NCBI RefSeq assembly: GCF_006385175.1
Contig: NZ_VFIY01000004.1
Location: 620,001-684,000, forward strand
Length of the DNA stretch: 64,000 nucleotides
DNA from: Emcibacter nanhaiensis
GTDB lineage: Bacteria; Pseudomonadota; Alphaproteobacteria; Sphingomonadales; Emcibacteraceae
Direction: 5' to 3'
Made by a program: the position numbers and the translations under genes. Positions 1 to 9,025 of this stretch are shown piece by piece (position 1 is the stretch's first letter; the number at the start of each line of letters is the position of its first letter). The notes beneath the pieces are model-generated. The model was not told the origin of the DNA. It worked only from the letters and a program-made list of their open reading frames with translations, and made no database searches.

Positions 1-747
1 CTCGGCTTTACCCTGGCGCGCCATCTCCAGCGTGGCGGTGAATAGCGAGGCCTTGGCCGACCGCATCATGTCATTGCTTTTCAAATCCGCCGGCAGGAAG
101 GCCTCCAGCGACGTCCAGTCCAGCACCTGACCAATCATGTCTCCCAGGCGCTCCAGGGCCTGGTCCAGGGTATAGACCTCGCGCTTATGAATGCGGATAT
201 CGGATACGGATTTCCTGATTTTATGTTCCGCATAGCCTTTCAGCAATTCGTAGAGGCTGAGTTCATAGGTGGCATTGCGGGTAATATGGACAGCTTCCGG
301 CGCGCCGCGCACAAAAACATCCCTGCCCAACTGGTCCCGGGACATGAGCTTGGCGGCGGCGTCCCGCATGGCTTCCAGCCGTTGCAGCTGATAGGTCAGC
401 CTGGCCGCCAGTTCATCGGCGGATAGCTCTTCTTCGCTTTCCTCGATCGGCAGCAACAGGCGGGATTTCAGATAAGCCAGCCAGGCCGCCATCACCAGAT
501 AGTCGGCGGCAACCTCAAGGCGCAGGCGACGGGCTTCGGCGATAAAAACCAGATATTGCTCGACCAGTTCAAGGATCGAGATCTGCTTCAGGTCCACTTT
601 CTGGGTGCGGGACAGGGCAAGCAATACATCCAGCGGGCCTTCGAATCCGCGGATGTCAAGGACAAGACGCTCGGCTTCCTCCATGTCGGATACTGCAGCA
701 GCAGGATCCGCCTGGTCTTCAAAACCGATGTCACCGGTGGTTGCCAT
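1..747 (-). CDS. scpA: Segregation and condensation protein A (partial, C-terminus off the left edge)
   Basis: ScpA is the kleisin subunit that bridges the SMC ATPase heads together with ScpB during chromosome condensation and segregation. Only the first 249 codons lie in the window and the frame is open to base 1. The kleisin N-terminal signature FEGPLDVLLAL is at residues 35-45, followed by helical segments rich in Leu, Glu and Arg (VAADYLVMAAWLAYLKSRLL). The ATG at 747 is chosen because it precedes the acidic leader usual in this family and follows the M50 gene by only 6 bases. It is the last visible gene of the dgt-argS-SPOR-nagZ run; scpB would be expected next, outside the window. Confidence 0.93.
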   Translation of the reverse strand, partial: MATTGDIGFEDQADPAAAVSDMEEAERLVLDIRGFEGPLDVLLALSRTQKVDLKQISILELVEQYLVFIAEARRLRLEVAADYLVMAAWLAYLKSRLLLPIEESEEELSADELAARLTYQLQRLEAMRDAAAKLMSRDQLGRDVFVRGAPEAVHITRNATYELSLYELLKGYAEHKIRKSVSDIRIHKREVYTLDQALERLGDMIGQVLDWTSLEAFLPADLKSNDMMRSAKASLFTATLEMARQGKAE

Positions 748-753
748 ATAGCC

Positions 754-1440
754 TCATATAAAAATCAACGCCTGGGCCAAACTTGCGATAAATTCAGCCG
801 GGGGTCTTATAATGGCGAAAAGCAGATTGAAATTCAATCCCAAGCTTGCGGTGATCATAGGCAGCAGGAAAATCAGCCCGAGCAGGATCCACATGCCGTA
901 GGGCTCAATACGCGCCAGCGGCATCGCCAGGTTGCGCGGCAGCAACCCAACCGCCACCCGCCCGCCATCCAGCGGCGGGATGGGTAGCATGTTGAAGACC
1001 GCCAGAATGGCGTTGATACGCACCAGATTGATCAGGTTGTCACGATACCAGTCGGCCATCATATCCGGCACCACAATATAGAGGTTGAGAAGCAGGCCGC
1101 CCAGCAGCGCCAGCAGAACATTGGCGCCCGGCCCCGCCAGCGCCACCCACACCATATCCGTTTTCGGATTGTTCAGGCGGCTGAAATTAACCGGAACCGG
1201 TTTGGCGTAGCCGAACAGGAACGGCGTTTTTGTCATCAGCAGGATCAACGGCAGTAACACCGTACCGAAGGGATCGATATGGGCTGTCGGGTTAAACGTC
1301 ACCCGGCCCTGCATTTTGGCCGTATCGTCGCCCAGTTTCCAGGCCACCCAGCCATGAGCCGCCTCATGCATGGTAATTGCCAGCAGCAGGGGAATAATCC
1401 ACACGCTGAGCGTGGTCAGGAGCAGAGGCAGGTCGGTCAT
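754..1440 (-). CDS. Site-2 protease family membrane metallopeptidase (M50)
   Basis: A 228-residue integral membrane zinc protease of the M50/S2P family. The zinc motif HEAAH is at residues 25-29 inside the first hydrophobic segment, and the second metal ligand lies in the conserved NMLPIPPLDGG at 150-160. The N-PTAHIDPFGT stretch at 50-60 is typical of the small prokaryotic S2P subgroup (SpoIVFB/Rv-type, no PDZ domain). Several hydrophobic helices make up the rest. The frame can be opened at a TTG (1452) directly after the nagZ stop, but the ATG at 1440 gives the normal N-terminus. The substrate is unknown. It sits between nagZ and scpA, an insertion into an otherwise well-known alphaproteobacterial gene order. 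Confidence 0.88.
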   Translation of the reverse strand: MTDLPLLLTTLSVWIIPLLLAITMHEAAHGWVAWKLGDDTAKMQGRVTFNPTAHIDPFGTVLLPLILLMTKTPFLFGYAKPVPVNFSRLNNPKTDMVWVALAGPGANVLLALLGGLLLNLYIVVPDMMADWYRDNLINLVRINAILAVFNMLPIPPLDGGRVAVGLLPRNLAMPLARIEPYGMWILLGLIFLLPMITASLGLNFNLLFAIIRPPAEFIASLAQALIFI

Positions 1441-1452
1441 ATAATCGGACAA

Positions 1453-2481
1453 TTACTGAACTTTCTTTTCAAGCATGTCGCCGAGCGCCTCGTTCAGCCA
1501 ATTCTGCAGGGATTTTTTGTCGATTTCCCGGGGCATGCGGCGGCGACCAAGGACATCCCGGATCCAGGCTTCATTGGTCGGATTGAAGTCATAAAGAGAT
1601 TTAAGCACATCTTCGCGTTCTTCAAGGGACGCATTGCAATGAAGGACCAGGTCACAGCCGGCACGGAGGGCGCCCTTGGCGTTTTCCGCCGCTGTGCCGC
1701 TGAGTGCCTTCATACTGATGTCGTCGGAAAACAGGACGCCGGTAAATCCGATTTCCTTGCGGATGATCTGCCGTATCAGTTTGGAGGACAGGGTTGCCGG
1801 ATGTTCCGGATCAATGGCGCTGTAGGTCACATGGGCCGTCATGGCGCAGCCCATACCGGACAAGGCCTGGAACGGCACGAAATCCAGGTTACGCAGGTCT
1901 TCCAGTGGCGCCTCCACCACCGGCAGTTCCTCGTGACTGTCCACTTTGGCCCGGCCGTGACCAGGGATATGTTTGATCATCGGCAACACCCCGCCCGAGA
2001 CCAGGCCCTCGCAGGCCGCGATCCCCAAGGCAATGACCTTTGCCGGGTCAGATCCGAAAGACCGGTCACCGATAATGTTGTGCGCGCCCTCAAACAGCAG
2101 ATCCAGCAACGGAAAACAGTCGATGGTGATGCCCAGTTCCGCCAGGTCCATGGCAATCAGGAAGCTGTTGACCGACAGCGCCTCCACAGCCCGGTCGGGA
2201 TCAATTTCATAAAGATCGGCAAAAACTTTCGGCGCCGGCGGTTTGCGCCAGACCTTGGGGTCGAGGCGCACCACCCGGCCCCCTTCCTGGTCGATCAGGA
2301 TCGGAATATCCTCGCGCCCGACAACTTCGCGCATTTCGTCGGTCAGGGCGCGGACCTGGTCCGGGTTCTCGCAATTACGGGCAAACAGGATAAATCCGAA
2401 AGGCTCCAGCTCGCTGAACAGGGACTTTTCCTCTTCAGTCAGCCTGGTGCCGTCACAATCGGTGATTACGGGGCGCGGCAT
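1453..2481 (-). CDS. nagZ: Beta-N-acetylhexosaminidase NagZ
   Basis: A 342-residue cytoplasmic glycoside hydrolase of family 3 that removes N-acetylglucosamine from anhydro-muropeptides in cell-wall recycling. Diagnostic motifs are IDQEGGRV at 63-70, the catalytic loop KHIPGHG...DSH at 170-183 and the SDD motif at 252-254 that carries the nucleophilic aspartate. The length matches the single-domain NagZ form. Its start codon directly follows the stop of the SPOR-domain gene (no gap), so the two are translationally linked. The pairing of a muropeptide-recycling enzyme with a peptidoglycan-binding SPOR protein is common in alphaproteobacteria. Confidence 0.95.
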   Translation of the reverse strand: MPRPVITDCDGTRLTEEEKSLFSELEPFGFILFARNCENPDQVRALTDEMREVVGREDIPILIDQEGGRVVRLDPKVWRKPPAPKVFADLYEIDPDRAVEALSVNSFLIAMDLAELGITIDCFPLLDLLFEGAHNIIGDRSFGSDPAKVIALGIAACEGLVSGGVLPMIKHIPGHGRAKVDSHEELPVVEAPLEDLRNLDFVPFQALSGMGCAMTAHVTYSAIDPEHPATLSSKLIRQIIRKEIGFTGVLFSDDISMKALSGTAAENAKGALRAGCDLVLHCNASLEEREDVLKSLYDFNPTNEAWIRDVLGRRRMPREIDKKSLQNWLNEALGDMLEKKVQ

Positions 2482-3237
2482 TTATTTCTTGACAACCATG
2501 CAGCCCTGGCCGGCCTTTTTCAGCCGGTCGCAGATTTTGTCGGCGTCTTCGCGGGTTTCGATGCTGCCGCCGCGAACCCGATAGAGGACCCCCTTGTCGC
2601 CAAGGTCCACCACCATATAGTCGGGGGTCAGGCCGCCGAGAATATCCGCATGCTTGTCAGACAGGGACGCCCACAGTTTTTCGGCACTGGACAGCTGGCT
2701 GAAGGCACCGAGCTGGATCATAAATTCGCCGGTCGCTGAAATTGCTGCGGATGACGCCGGCGCCGGGGCAGCAGGCGAGACCTGTTCCTCGACCTTGTCG
2801 GCAGAAACTTCGACGCCTTCATCCACCGGCGGGCTGGGCGGCAACGCCACATTCACGTCAGAGGACGCATTCTGGGAAGGTTTGTCCGCCGCAGGACGGT
2901 CCATGGGAATTTCCGAACTGGACGCCAGCACCTCTTCTTTCGCTTCCTCCGTGCCAGCCACATGCTCGAAAATTTCCTTGTCCTGATGCAGCACTTCCAT
3001 GCCGCCCGGATCTTCCGGTTTGACCTTGATCACGGATTTATCGGCCTTGACCACGGGAACCGGTCCCTTGTCCGCGCCCTGCATGTAGCTGTACCAGATC
3101 ACACCGGCAAAAATCGCCAGCACAACCACGGTAATGGCAGCAATAATCATGCGCCGACTGGTCATATTCTCTTCGCCGGCATATTCCTCCGGCAAGGGCT
3201 CCAGCCAGGATGACTTTTCCTTAAGTTCCTCTGCCAT
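2482..3237 (-). CDS. SPOR domain-containing inner-membrane protein
   Basis: A 251-residue bitopic protein. A charged cytoplasmic N-terminus of about 29 residues is followed by one transmembrane helix (residues 30-51), a long low-complexity periplasmic linker rich in Pro, Ala, Glu and Val (about 60-170), and a C-terminal SPOR domain (about 172-250) with the usual FMIQLGAF opening. SPOR domains bind glycan strands lacking stem peptides at the division septum, so a role in cell division or wall remodelling is likely. It is located between argS (31-base gap) and nagZ (no gap) in the same operon. No more precise function can be assigned. Confidence 0.88.
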   Translation of the reverse strand: MAEELKEKSSWLEPLPEEYAGEENMTSRRMIIAAITVVVLAIFAGVIWYSYMQGADKGPVPVVKADKSVIKVKPEDPGGMEVLHQDKEIFEHVAGTEEAKEEVLASSSEIPMDRPAADKPSQNASSDVNVALPPSPPVDEGVEVSADKVEEQVSPAAPAPASSAAISATGEFMIQLGAFSQLSSAEKLWASLSDKHADILGGLTPDYMVVDLGDKGVLYRVRGGSIETREDADKICDRLKKAGQGCMVVKK

Positions 3238-3268
3238 TACTAATCCCCTTTAGGCGTATCAAGTCGTT

Positions 3269-5020
3269 TTACATTTCTGTCAATGGTTCGACACCCAGTA
3301 TATTAAGCCCTGTTGCAACGATATTGGCAAGGGCTGAAATCATCCCCAGGCGGGCCAGGGTCAGTTCCCTGTTATCTTCCAATATAAATTTCAGTCCCGG
3401 ATTGTCGTTGCCCTTATTCCACAGGGCATGGAACTCGGACGCCAGGTCGTAAAGATAGAAGGAAATCCGGTGTGGTTCGTGCGCCAGCGCCGCACTCTCC
3501 ACCAGCCGTGGCCAGCCGGTCATATTCTTCACCAGCGACTGTTCCGCGTCATCGCCAAGCAGGGACAGGTCCGCTTTGGCCAACGCTTCCGGCGAAATAT
3601 CCAGTCCCTCAAACATCTCACAGGCTTTCCGGAGCACGGAATGCACCCGGGCATGGGCATACTGCACATAGAACACCGGGTTGTCCTTGGACTGCTCGGT
3701 CACCTTGGTGAAATCGAAATCAAGCGCCGCATCATTCTTGCGGGTCAGCATGATAAAGCGGACCACATCCTTGCCCACTTCGTCAACCACATCGCGCAGG
3801 GTGACAAAGGTACCGGCGCGTTTGGACATTTTATAAGGCTGGCCGTCCTTCAGCAGGTTTACCAGCTGGCACAGGCGCACATCCAGCTCACCCTTGCCGT
3901 CGGTGATGGCCTTGATGGCCGCCTGCACACGCTTCACATATCCGCCGTGGTCCGCGCCCCAGACATCGATCATATTGTTGAAGCCACGATTCACCTTGTT
4001 GTAGTGATAGGCCACATCGGCGGCAAAATAGGTCCAGGTGCCGTCCGACTTCTGCAGCGGCCGGTCGATATCATCGCCAAACTGTGTCGCTTTGAATAAC
4101 AGCTGCGGGCGTTCTTCCCAGTCGTCGGGCAGTTTGCCCTTCGGCGGTTCCAGCACGCCTTCATAGATCAGGCCCTTTTTGCGCAGTTCCTCGACTGCTT
4201 CCTCAATACCGCCGTTTTCATGCAGCGTTTTTTCCGAGAAAAAGACGTCATGATGAATGCCGAGGACGGACAGGTCCTCCTTGATCATTTCCATCATCTT
4301 GTCGGTGGCGAACTTGCGCACCACCGGCAACCACTCTTCCTCGGACTGATCAACAAACTCATCGCCATATTCGGCCGCCAGCGCCTTGCCCGGCTCGATC
4401 AGATATTCGCCGGGATAGAGGCCCTGCGGGATCTCGCCGATATCATGGCCCAGCGCTTCCTTGTAGCGCAGATAGAGCGAGCGGGCGAGCACGTCGATCT
4501 GGCTGCCCGCATCATTGATATAATATTCCTTGGTGACATCAAAGCCGGCAAAATCCAGCAGTCGTGCCAACGCATCCCCGAAAATGGCGCCGCGGCAATG
4601 GCCGACATGCATGGGGCCGGTCGGGTTGGCGGACACATATTCCACGTTGATCTTTTCCTGCCCGCCGATATCGGAATTGCCATAGTCGTGGCCGGCGGCA
4701 AGAATGACGCCAACCTGGTCACGAATAAATTCCGGTTGCAGGTTGAGGTTGATAAATCCCGGGCCGGCCACAGACACAGAGGCGACCTCCTCCAGCGTTT
4801 CCAGCTTCGTCGCCACCAGCTCGGCGATCTGGCGCGGATTCATTTTCGCCTGCTTGGTCAGAATCATCGCCACATTGGTGGCCATGTCGCCATGGGAGGG
4901 ATCGCGCGGGCTTTCCAGCGTCATATGTGACAGGTCCAGGCCCTCCGGCAGGTCCCCGGACGCCGACAAATCCTCAACTATTACTTTAATTTTATTCTGT
5001 AGGTCTTTGTATATATTCAT
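3269..5020 (-). CDS. argS: Arginine--tRNA ligase
   Basis: A class I aminoacyl-tRNA synthetase of 583 residues that charges tRNA-Arg. The HIGH-type signature is HVGH at 138-141 (within [15 protein letters not shown]) and the KMSKS-type loop is KMSKRAG at 397-403, present although many ArgRS lack a canonical one. An N-terminal Add-1 domain and a C-terminal DALR anticodon-binding domain complete the normal architecture. Its ATG overlaps the dgt stop by 4 bases, indicating coupled translation. Downstream is the SPOR gene. Confidence 0.97.
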   Translation of the reverse strand: MNIYKDLQNKIKVIVEDLSASGDLPEGLDLSHMTLESPRDPSHGDMATNVAMILTKQAKMNPRQIAELVATKLETLEEVASVSVAGPGFINLNLQPEFIRDQVGVILAAGHDYGNSDIGGQEKINVEYVSANPTGPMHVGHCRGAIFGDALARLLDFAGFDVTKEYYINDAGSQIDVLARSLYLRYKEALGHDIGEIPQGLYPGEYLIEPGKALAAEYGDEFVDQSEEEWLPVVRKFATDKMMEMIKEDLSVLGIHHDVFFSEKTLHENGGIEEAVEELRKKGLIYEGVLEPPKGKLPDDWEERPQLLFKATQFGDDIDRPLQKSDGTWTYFAADVAYHYNKVNRGFNNMIDVWGADHGGYVKRVQAAIKAITDGKGELDVRLCQLVNLLKDGQPYKMSKRAGTFVTLRDVVDEVGKDVVRFIMLTRKNDAALDFDFTKVTEQSKDNPVFYVQYAHARVHSVLRKACEMFEGLDISPEALAKADLSLLGDDAEQSLVKNMTGWPRLVESAALAHEPHRISFYLYDLASEFHALWNKGNDNPGLKFILEDNRELTLARLGMISALANIVATGLNILGVEPLTEM

Positions 5021-6219
5021 AATTCAAACATCGTCATGTCAAAGAGTCTTCTATGCTCCATCAGGGCATAATTGTCGGTCATGCCGGCAATGAAATCGGC
5101 TATCAGACGGGCTCTATCCTGTTCATCATGATCAGTCAAGCGTTCCTGCCATTTCTCGGGCAAACATTCCGGTTCCTCCATATACAGAGCGAACAGGTCG
5201 CGGACAACCCTTTTGGCCTTGCTGGTCATGCGGCAGACCTTGAAATGGCGATACATATTCTTCATCAGGAACACTTTCAGTTCCCGGTCGGTCTGCTTCA
5301 TCTCCCCGGAAAAGGCGATCATGCGCCGCCCTGCCCGGCGCACATCATCCACACTTTCCGGCTTATAGTCCATCAGGCGCCGACGGCTTTCCGCCAGGAT
5401 ATCATTGACCATGCGGTTGATCAGCCGGCGGATAATCTCGTGATCGAACCGCCGCTCCTCCAGATCGCCATGGGAGTCATGAACCTCGCGGACCAGTTCC
5501 GCCACCAGGGGAATTTCACAGATTTCATCAATGGTGAACAATTCCGCCCTGAGCCCGTCGGCGATGTCATGGTTGTTATAGGCAATGTCGTCGGCAATGG
5601 CCGCCACCTGGGCCTCGAGGCTGGCATAGGTATGCAGTTCCAGGTCATGCTGGTTGTTATATTCCAGGAAATTCACATGCAGGTGATCCTGCTCCCCCTC
5701 CCGGCACAGCGGCCCGTTATGCTTGGCCAGCCCCTCAAGAGTTTCCCAGGTCAGGTTGAGACCGTCAAATCCGGCATAGCGCTGCTCCAGCCTGGTCACA
5801 ATGCGCAGCGACTGGGCGTTATGGTCAAATCCCTTATAGGGTGCCATCAGGTCATCCAGCGCATCCTCCCCGGCATGACCAAAGGGTGTATGGCCGAAAT
5901 CATGCACCAGCGACAGCGCCTCGGTAATTTCCTCGTTAAGGCCCAGCACCCGGGCGATGGACCGGGCGATCTGCGAGACCTCGATGGAATGGGTCAGCCG
6001 GGTCCGGTAATGGTCGCCCTCATGATAGACGAAAACCTGGGTCTTGTGCTTCAGCCGGCGGAAGGCGCTGGAATGGATGATCCGGTCCCGGTCCCGCTGG
6101 AACGGGGAACGGGTGACGGTTTCCGGCTCGCCGTAGAGCCGGCCGCGACTGTTCTCCGCCAGGCAGGCATAGGGCGCATAATGGTGCTGTGGCTGGAAAA
6201 GTGTGAATTCTGAAGTCAT
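5017..6219 (-). CDS. dgt: Deoxyguanosinetriphosphate triphosphohydrolase-like protein
   Basis: A 400-residue HD-domain enzyme that hydrolyses dNTPs to nucleoside and triphosphate. The metal ligands are visible as R-LTHS (H77), VHD (H106-D107) and the following [14 protein letters not shown]. This is the short 'dGTPase-like' type 2 class found in alphaproteobacteria upstream of argS. It is the first gene of the minus-strand operon, divergent from erpA across about 160 bases; the promoter for the whole operon is expected there. Confidence 0.94.
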   Translation of the reverse strand: MTSEFTLFQPQHHYAPYACLAENSRGRLYGEPETVTRSPFQRDRDRIIHSSAFRRLKHKTQVFVYHEGDHYRTRLTHSIEVSQIARSIARVLGLNEEITEALSLVHDFGHTPFGHAGEDALDDLMAPYKGFDHNAQSLRIVTRLEQRYAGFDGLNLTWETLEGLAKHNGPLCREGEQDHLHVNFLEYNNQHDLELHTYASLEAQVAAIADDIAYNNHDIADGLRAELFTIDEICEIPLVAELVREVHDSHGDLEERRFDHEIIRRLINRMVNDILAESRRRLMDYKPESVDDVRRAGRRMIAFSGEMKQTDRELKVFLMKNMYRHFKVCRMTSKAKRVVRDLFALYMEEPECLPEKWQERLTDHDEQDRARLIADFIAGMTDNYALMEHRRLFDMTMFEL

Positions 6220-6296
6220 GGCCTCACGCTGTAATATTCCCTGTTTTACATGACCTTACAGGCTTTTCATGACAATTTCCCGCTTTTTTTGGAATA

Positions 6297-6328
6297 TTGA
6301 CAATTCTTTCAAGAAGCCTACATATACT
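6297..6328 (+). promoter_or_regulatory. Candidate sigma-70 promoter of erpA
   Basis: A perfect TTGACA at 6297-6302 is followed by TATACT at 6323-6328 (20-base spacing) or the weaker CATATA at 6321-6326 (18-base spacing). It lies about 50-80 bases upstream of the erpA ATG. The spacing of the better -10 is longer than ideal, so the call is tentative. Confidence 0.35.
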
Positions 6329-6380
6329 GGGTATAGATAACTCAAAAAGTTACGTGAAATCAGGGCATCAGGACATTAAC

Positions 6381-6722
6381 ATGGGTACCATGGATACGCC
6401 GGTCACCTTATCGGCAAGCGCAGCAAAGCGGATCGCCACGCTGATCCAGAGCGAAGGCAATCCGGAGCTTAAATTCCGTATCGCCGTCAACGGCGGCGGT
6501 TGTTCCGGATTCCAGTATGACTTCAACCTGGTCGAGGACCAGAAAGACGATGACCTCGTCGTCGAACGGGACGGCGTGACCATGCTGGTCGACGGCCTGT
6601 CCCTGCTCTATCTGACCGGCTCCGAAGTGGATTTTGTGGAAGAGCTGGCGGGCTCGATGTTTGTCGTCAAAAACCCCAACGCCACAGCCTCCTGCGGCTG
6701 CGGTTCCTCCTTTGCCGTATAG
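6381..6722 (+). CDS. erpA: Iron-sulfur cluster insertion protein ErpA
   Basis: A 113-residue A-type Fe-S carrier (HesB/IscA family) that delivers clusters to apo-proteins. The three conserved cysteines are C41 (GGGCSGFQY) and C105/C107 (SCGCGSSF). The frame extends upstream to a TTG at 6297, but that codon overlaps a -35-like TTGACA; the ATG at 6381 gives the usual family N-terminus. It is followed after 8 bases by xthA, so the two form a short operon divergent from dgt. The dgt/erpA neighbourhood is a recurrent alphaproteobacterial arrangement. Confidence 0.93.
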   Translation: MGTMDTPVTLSASAAKRIATLIQSEGNPELKFRIAVNGGGCSGFQYDFNLVEDQKDDDLVVERDGVTMLVDGLSLLYLTGSEVDFVEELAGSMFVVKNPNATASCGCGSSFAV

Positions 6723-6730
6723 GGAAATTC

Positions 6731-7507
6731 ATGAAAATAGCCTCCTGGAATGTGAACTCCGTCAAGGCGCGCTTGCCGCGGGTGGTGGAATGGCTCGATG
6801 AATTCAAGCCCGATGTGGTTCTGCTGCAGGAACTGAAATGCGTTGATGAGAATTTCCCGCGCATGGAGATCGAGGACCTGGGCTATAACGTGGAAACCCA
6901 CGGCCAGAAAACCTACAACGGGGTCGCCATCCTGTCCAAATACCCCATTGAAGATGTGATGGTCGGCCTGCCCGGCGACAAATCGGACGAACAGGCCCGT
7001 TATCTGGAGGCGACCGTCAACACCGTGCGGGTCGCCGCCCTCTACCTGCCCAACGGCAATCCGGTGCCGGGCGAGAAATTCGACTATAAACTGGGCTGGA
7101 TGGACCGGCTCATCGCCCGGGCCGGGAAACTTCTGCAAACCGAGGAAGTCTTTGTGCTCGGCGGCGACTACAACGTTTGTCCCAAGGATGAAGACTGTTA
7201 CGCCCCTGAACGGTTTGCCCGGGATGCGCTGTGCATGCCGGAAAGCCGCGATAAATTCTATACCCTGCTTAACCTCGGCCTGACCGATGCCCTCAGGGCC
7301 TTCCATCCCAGCGGCCATAACTATACCTACTGGGATTACCAGGGCGGCGCCTGGCAGAAAGACAACGGCCTCAGGATTGACCATCTGCTGCTTTCCCCCC
7401 AGGCCGCCGACAAGCTCAGGGCCTGCGATGTGGACCGCAAGCCGCGCGGTCGGGAAAAGGCCTCCGACCACACCCCGATCTGGTGTGAACTGGATGTGGC
7501 GGAATAA
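6731..7507 (+). CDS. xthA: Exodeoxyribonuclease III
   Basis: A 258-residue AP endonuclease and 3'-5' exonuclease of base-excision repair (endonuclease/exonuclease/phosphatase fold). Signatures are MKIASWNVNSVKAR at the N-terminus, LLQELK with the metal ligand E34, the GGDYNVCP active-site stretch near 152, and the C-terminal SDHTPIW (catalytic His at about 247). It is translated from an ATG 8 bases after erpA. It ends 1 base before the stop codon of the convergent membrane-protein gene on the other strand. Confidence 0.95.
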   Translation: MKIASWNVNSVKARLPRVVEWLDEFKPDVVLLQELKCVDENFPRMEIEDLGYNVETHGQKTYNGVAILSKYPIEDVMVGLPGDKSDEQARYLEATVNTVRVAALYLPNGNPVPGEKFDYKLGWMDRLIARAGKLLQTEEVFVLGGDYNVCPKDEDCYAPERFARDALCMPESRDKFYTLLNLGLTDALRAFHPSGHNYTYWDYQGGAWQKDNGLRIDHLLLSPQAADKLRACDVDRKPRGREKASDHTPIWCELDVAE

Positions 7508-7508
7508 G

Positions 7509-8474
7509 CTAGCTTCTGTCTATCGCTTGCAGCATCTCGTCCGTCAGGCCGAAACGGTAGCGGAAAGCCAGGCCAAACATACTGCTAAAGACGGCAAAAA
7601 TATAAAATGACAGCAGAATACTGAGCAGGCTTGTCGGCAGCATAATCCAGCTCAGGCTGCTCAGGGCTGTTGAAGCCTCGGGAAGGCTCTCATATTGACC
7701 TTCGGAAAACTCCCCCGCCATGATCATTGCGGGAATCATAGAAACGCCGGTACTGACCAAAGCAGATAGCAGGTAAGTCCCCCAAAGTGGCAGGAAAAGT
7801 CCTTTCAGTTTTGCGCCAAAAGGTACCCGTTCCTGTACTTTGCGTTTATTTCTTTCGTTCATGGCACCTGTAACCAGATCCACGCCGAAACGACTGAAAA
7901 CATAACTCAAAACAAATGTAAATATTACCGACGTCGCCAGAGCGTACAGAAAGAAATATTTCACCAAGGCCGGAAGTTCCTCGTCGAGTGTTCCCATTTC
8001 GGATCGGTCAAAATCAAGCAACCCGCCGGTGACCACAGAAATTAGCAGCACGACAATCATCGACGCTATACCGCCGATAATCCCGATGACAATCAAGCGC
8101 CCGATGTTGCCCCAGACTCCTCTGAAAAAACGCATCAGGCCCGCGGGATATCTCTGGGATAACCCAAGACCTGTCCGCATCCATTCATTCATGACACCGG
8201 CCATTCCCATAATCATCGCTAAAAAAACGGGAATAACCAAAAGAGCGGTTACCTTTCCCACCAAAGCCAAAGGAAGCATTAAGGAGAAAAAATATATGAT
8301 CATTGGTGCCAAAAGTACGCCAGCTGACAACAACAAAAGCCTTACGTTTTGAAATGGAAATAAAAGGCTTCTGCTGAACAAGCCGAGCCCCGGAATGTCA
8401 TATATTTCAAATTGCTCCGGCAGATTGTAATATCCCGGCATCTGATCTTCACTAAACAGATTTGATGGCGTCAT
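7509..8474 (-). CDS. Uncharacterised multi-spanning membrane protein
   Basis: A 321-residue integral membrane protein with about six hydrophobic segments, separated by a positively charged cytoplasmic loop (NERNKRKVQERVPFG). The N-terminal 50 residues are soluble and acidic (LPEQFEIYDIPGLG). I do not recognise a named family; the general pattern resembles small DUF membrane proteins with glycerophosphoryl-diesterase-membrane-like or DUF4013-like helices. The ATG at 8474 is preferred over the upstream GTG at 8489 because a G-rich ribosome binding site lies 6 bases before it. GC content is lower than its neighbours. It faces the gene at 8588 divergently. Confidence 0.75.
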   Translation of the reverse strand: MTPSNLFSEDQMPGYYNLPEQFEIYDIPGLGLFSRSLLFPFQNVRLLLLSAGVLLAPMIIYFFSLMLPLALVGKVTALLVIPVFLAMIMGMAGVMNEWMRTGLGLSQRYPAGLMRFFRGVWGNIGRLIVIGIIGGIASMIVVLLISVVTGGLLDFDRSEMGTLDEELPALVKYFFLYALATSVIFTFVLSYVFSRFGVDLVTGAMNERNKRKVQERVPFGAKLKGLFLPLWGTYLLSALVSTGVSMIPAMIMAGEFSEGQYESLPEASTALSSLSWIMLPTSLLSILLSFYIFAVFSSMFGLAFRYRFGLTDEMLQAIDRS

Positions 8475-8587
8475 CTGATCCCCCCGCACATGTATAGAAT
8501 AAATTGCTTATTTAATCTGGAAGTCTATCTGCTAAACTGAGAAATGCAAGATGTAGGGGAATCTGATGCCTCACAAAGGACACTGTC

Positions 8588-9025
8588 ATGTATGTCTTTC
8601 CCACCGACAAACAGATCGAGGAGTTTACCGCCCGGGATCCGGATCTTCCCATGCTGATGGTCAATCTGGTCAGGTTCCGGGAAAATGCCTTTTACCCGGA
8701 CGGCAGCAGATTTACGCCCTGTTCCGGACAGACTGCCTTTGAGGAAAGATATGCCGGCCCGGCCAGTCAAATTGCCGAAGCCATGGGAGCCAGGCTTGTC
8801 ATCGGTGAAGCGGTACGGCAAATCTTCGTCGGCCCGGAAGATGAAAAATGGCACAGGTTTTACCTGCTGTACTATCCTGAAACACGGATTTTTCTCGACC
8901 TTCTGGTCATGCCGGAATTTCTCGACCTGTCGGTTCACCGGACAGCAGGCAGCCTGGACGCCCGCATGATTATCTGTGATGGCCCTGACGTGCCGAACGG
9001 ACTGATCAAAGATTTCCGTCCATAA
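8588..9025 (+). CDS. DUF1330-like dimeric alpha/beta-barrel protein
   Basis: A 145-residue soluble protein. LPMLMVNLVRFRENA near residues 20-35 and the later FYLLYYPETRIFLDLLVMPEF-D-SVHRTAG resemble the two halves of the DUF1330/EthD-type ferredoxin-like fold, where the second half normally reads YPS-AFLDMV-DPEY--HR. The central insertion (DGSRFTPCSGQTAFEERY) is also typical. The biochemical role is unknown. A ribosome binding site AAAGGA precedes the ATG. The 3' end overlaps the 3' end of the convergent DUF3108 gene by 20 bases. Confidence 0.7.
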   Translation: MYVFPTDKQIEEFTARDPDLPMLMVNLVRFRENAFYPDGSRFTPCSGQTAFEERYAGPASQIAEAMGARLVIGEAVRQIFVGPEDEKWHRFYLLYYPETRIFLDLLVMPEFLDLSVHRTAGSLDARMIICDGPDVPNGLIKDFRP

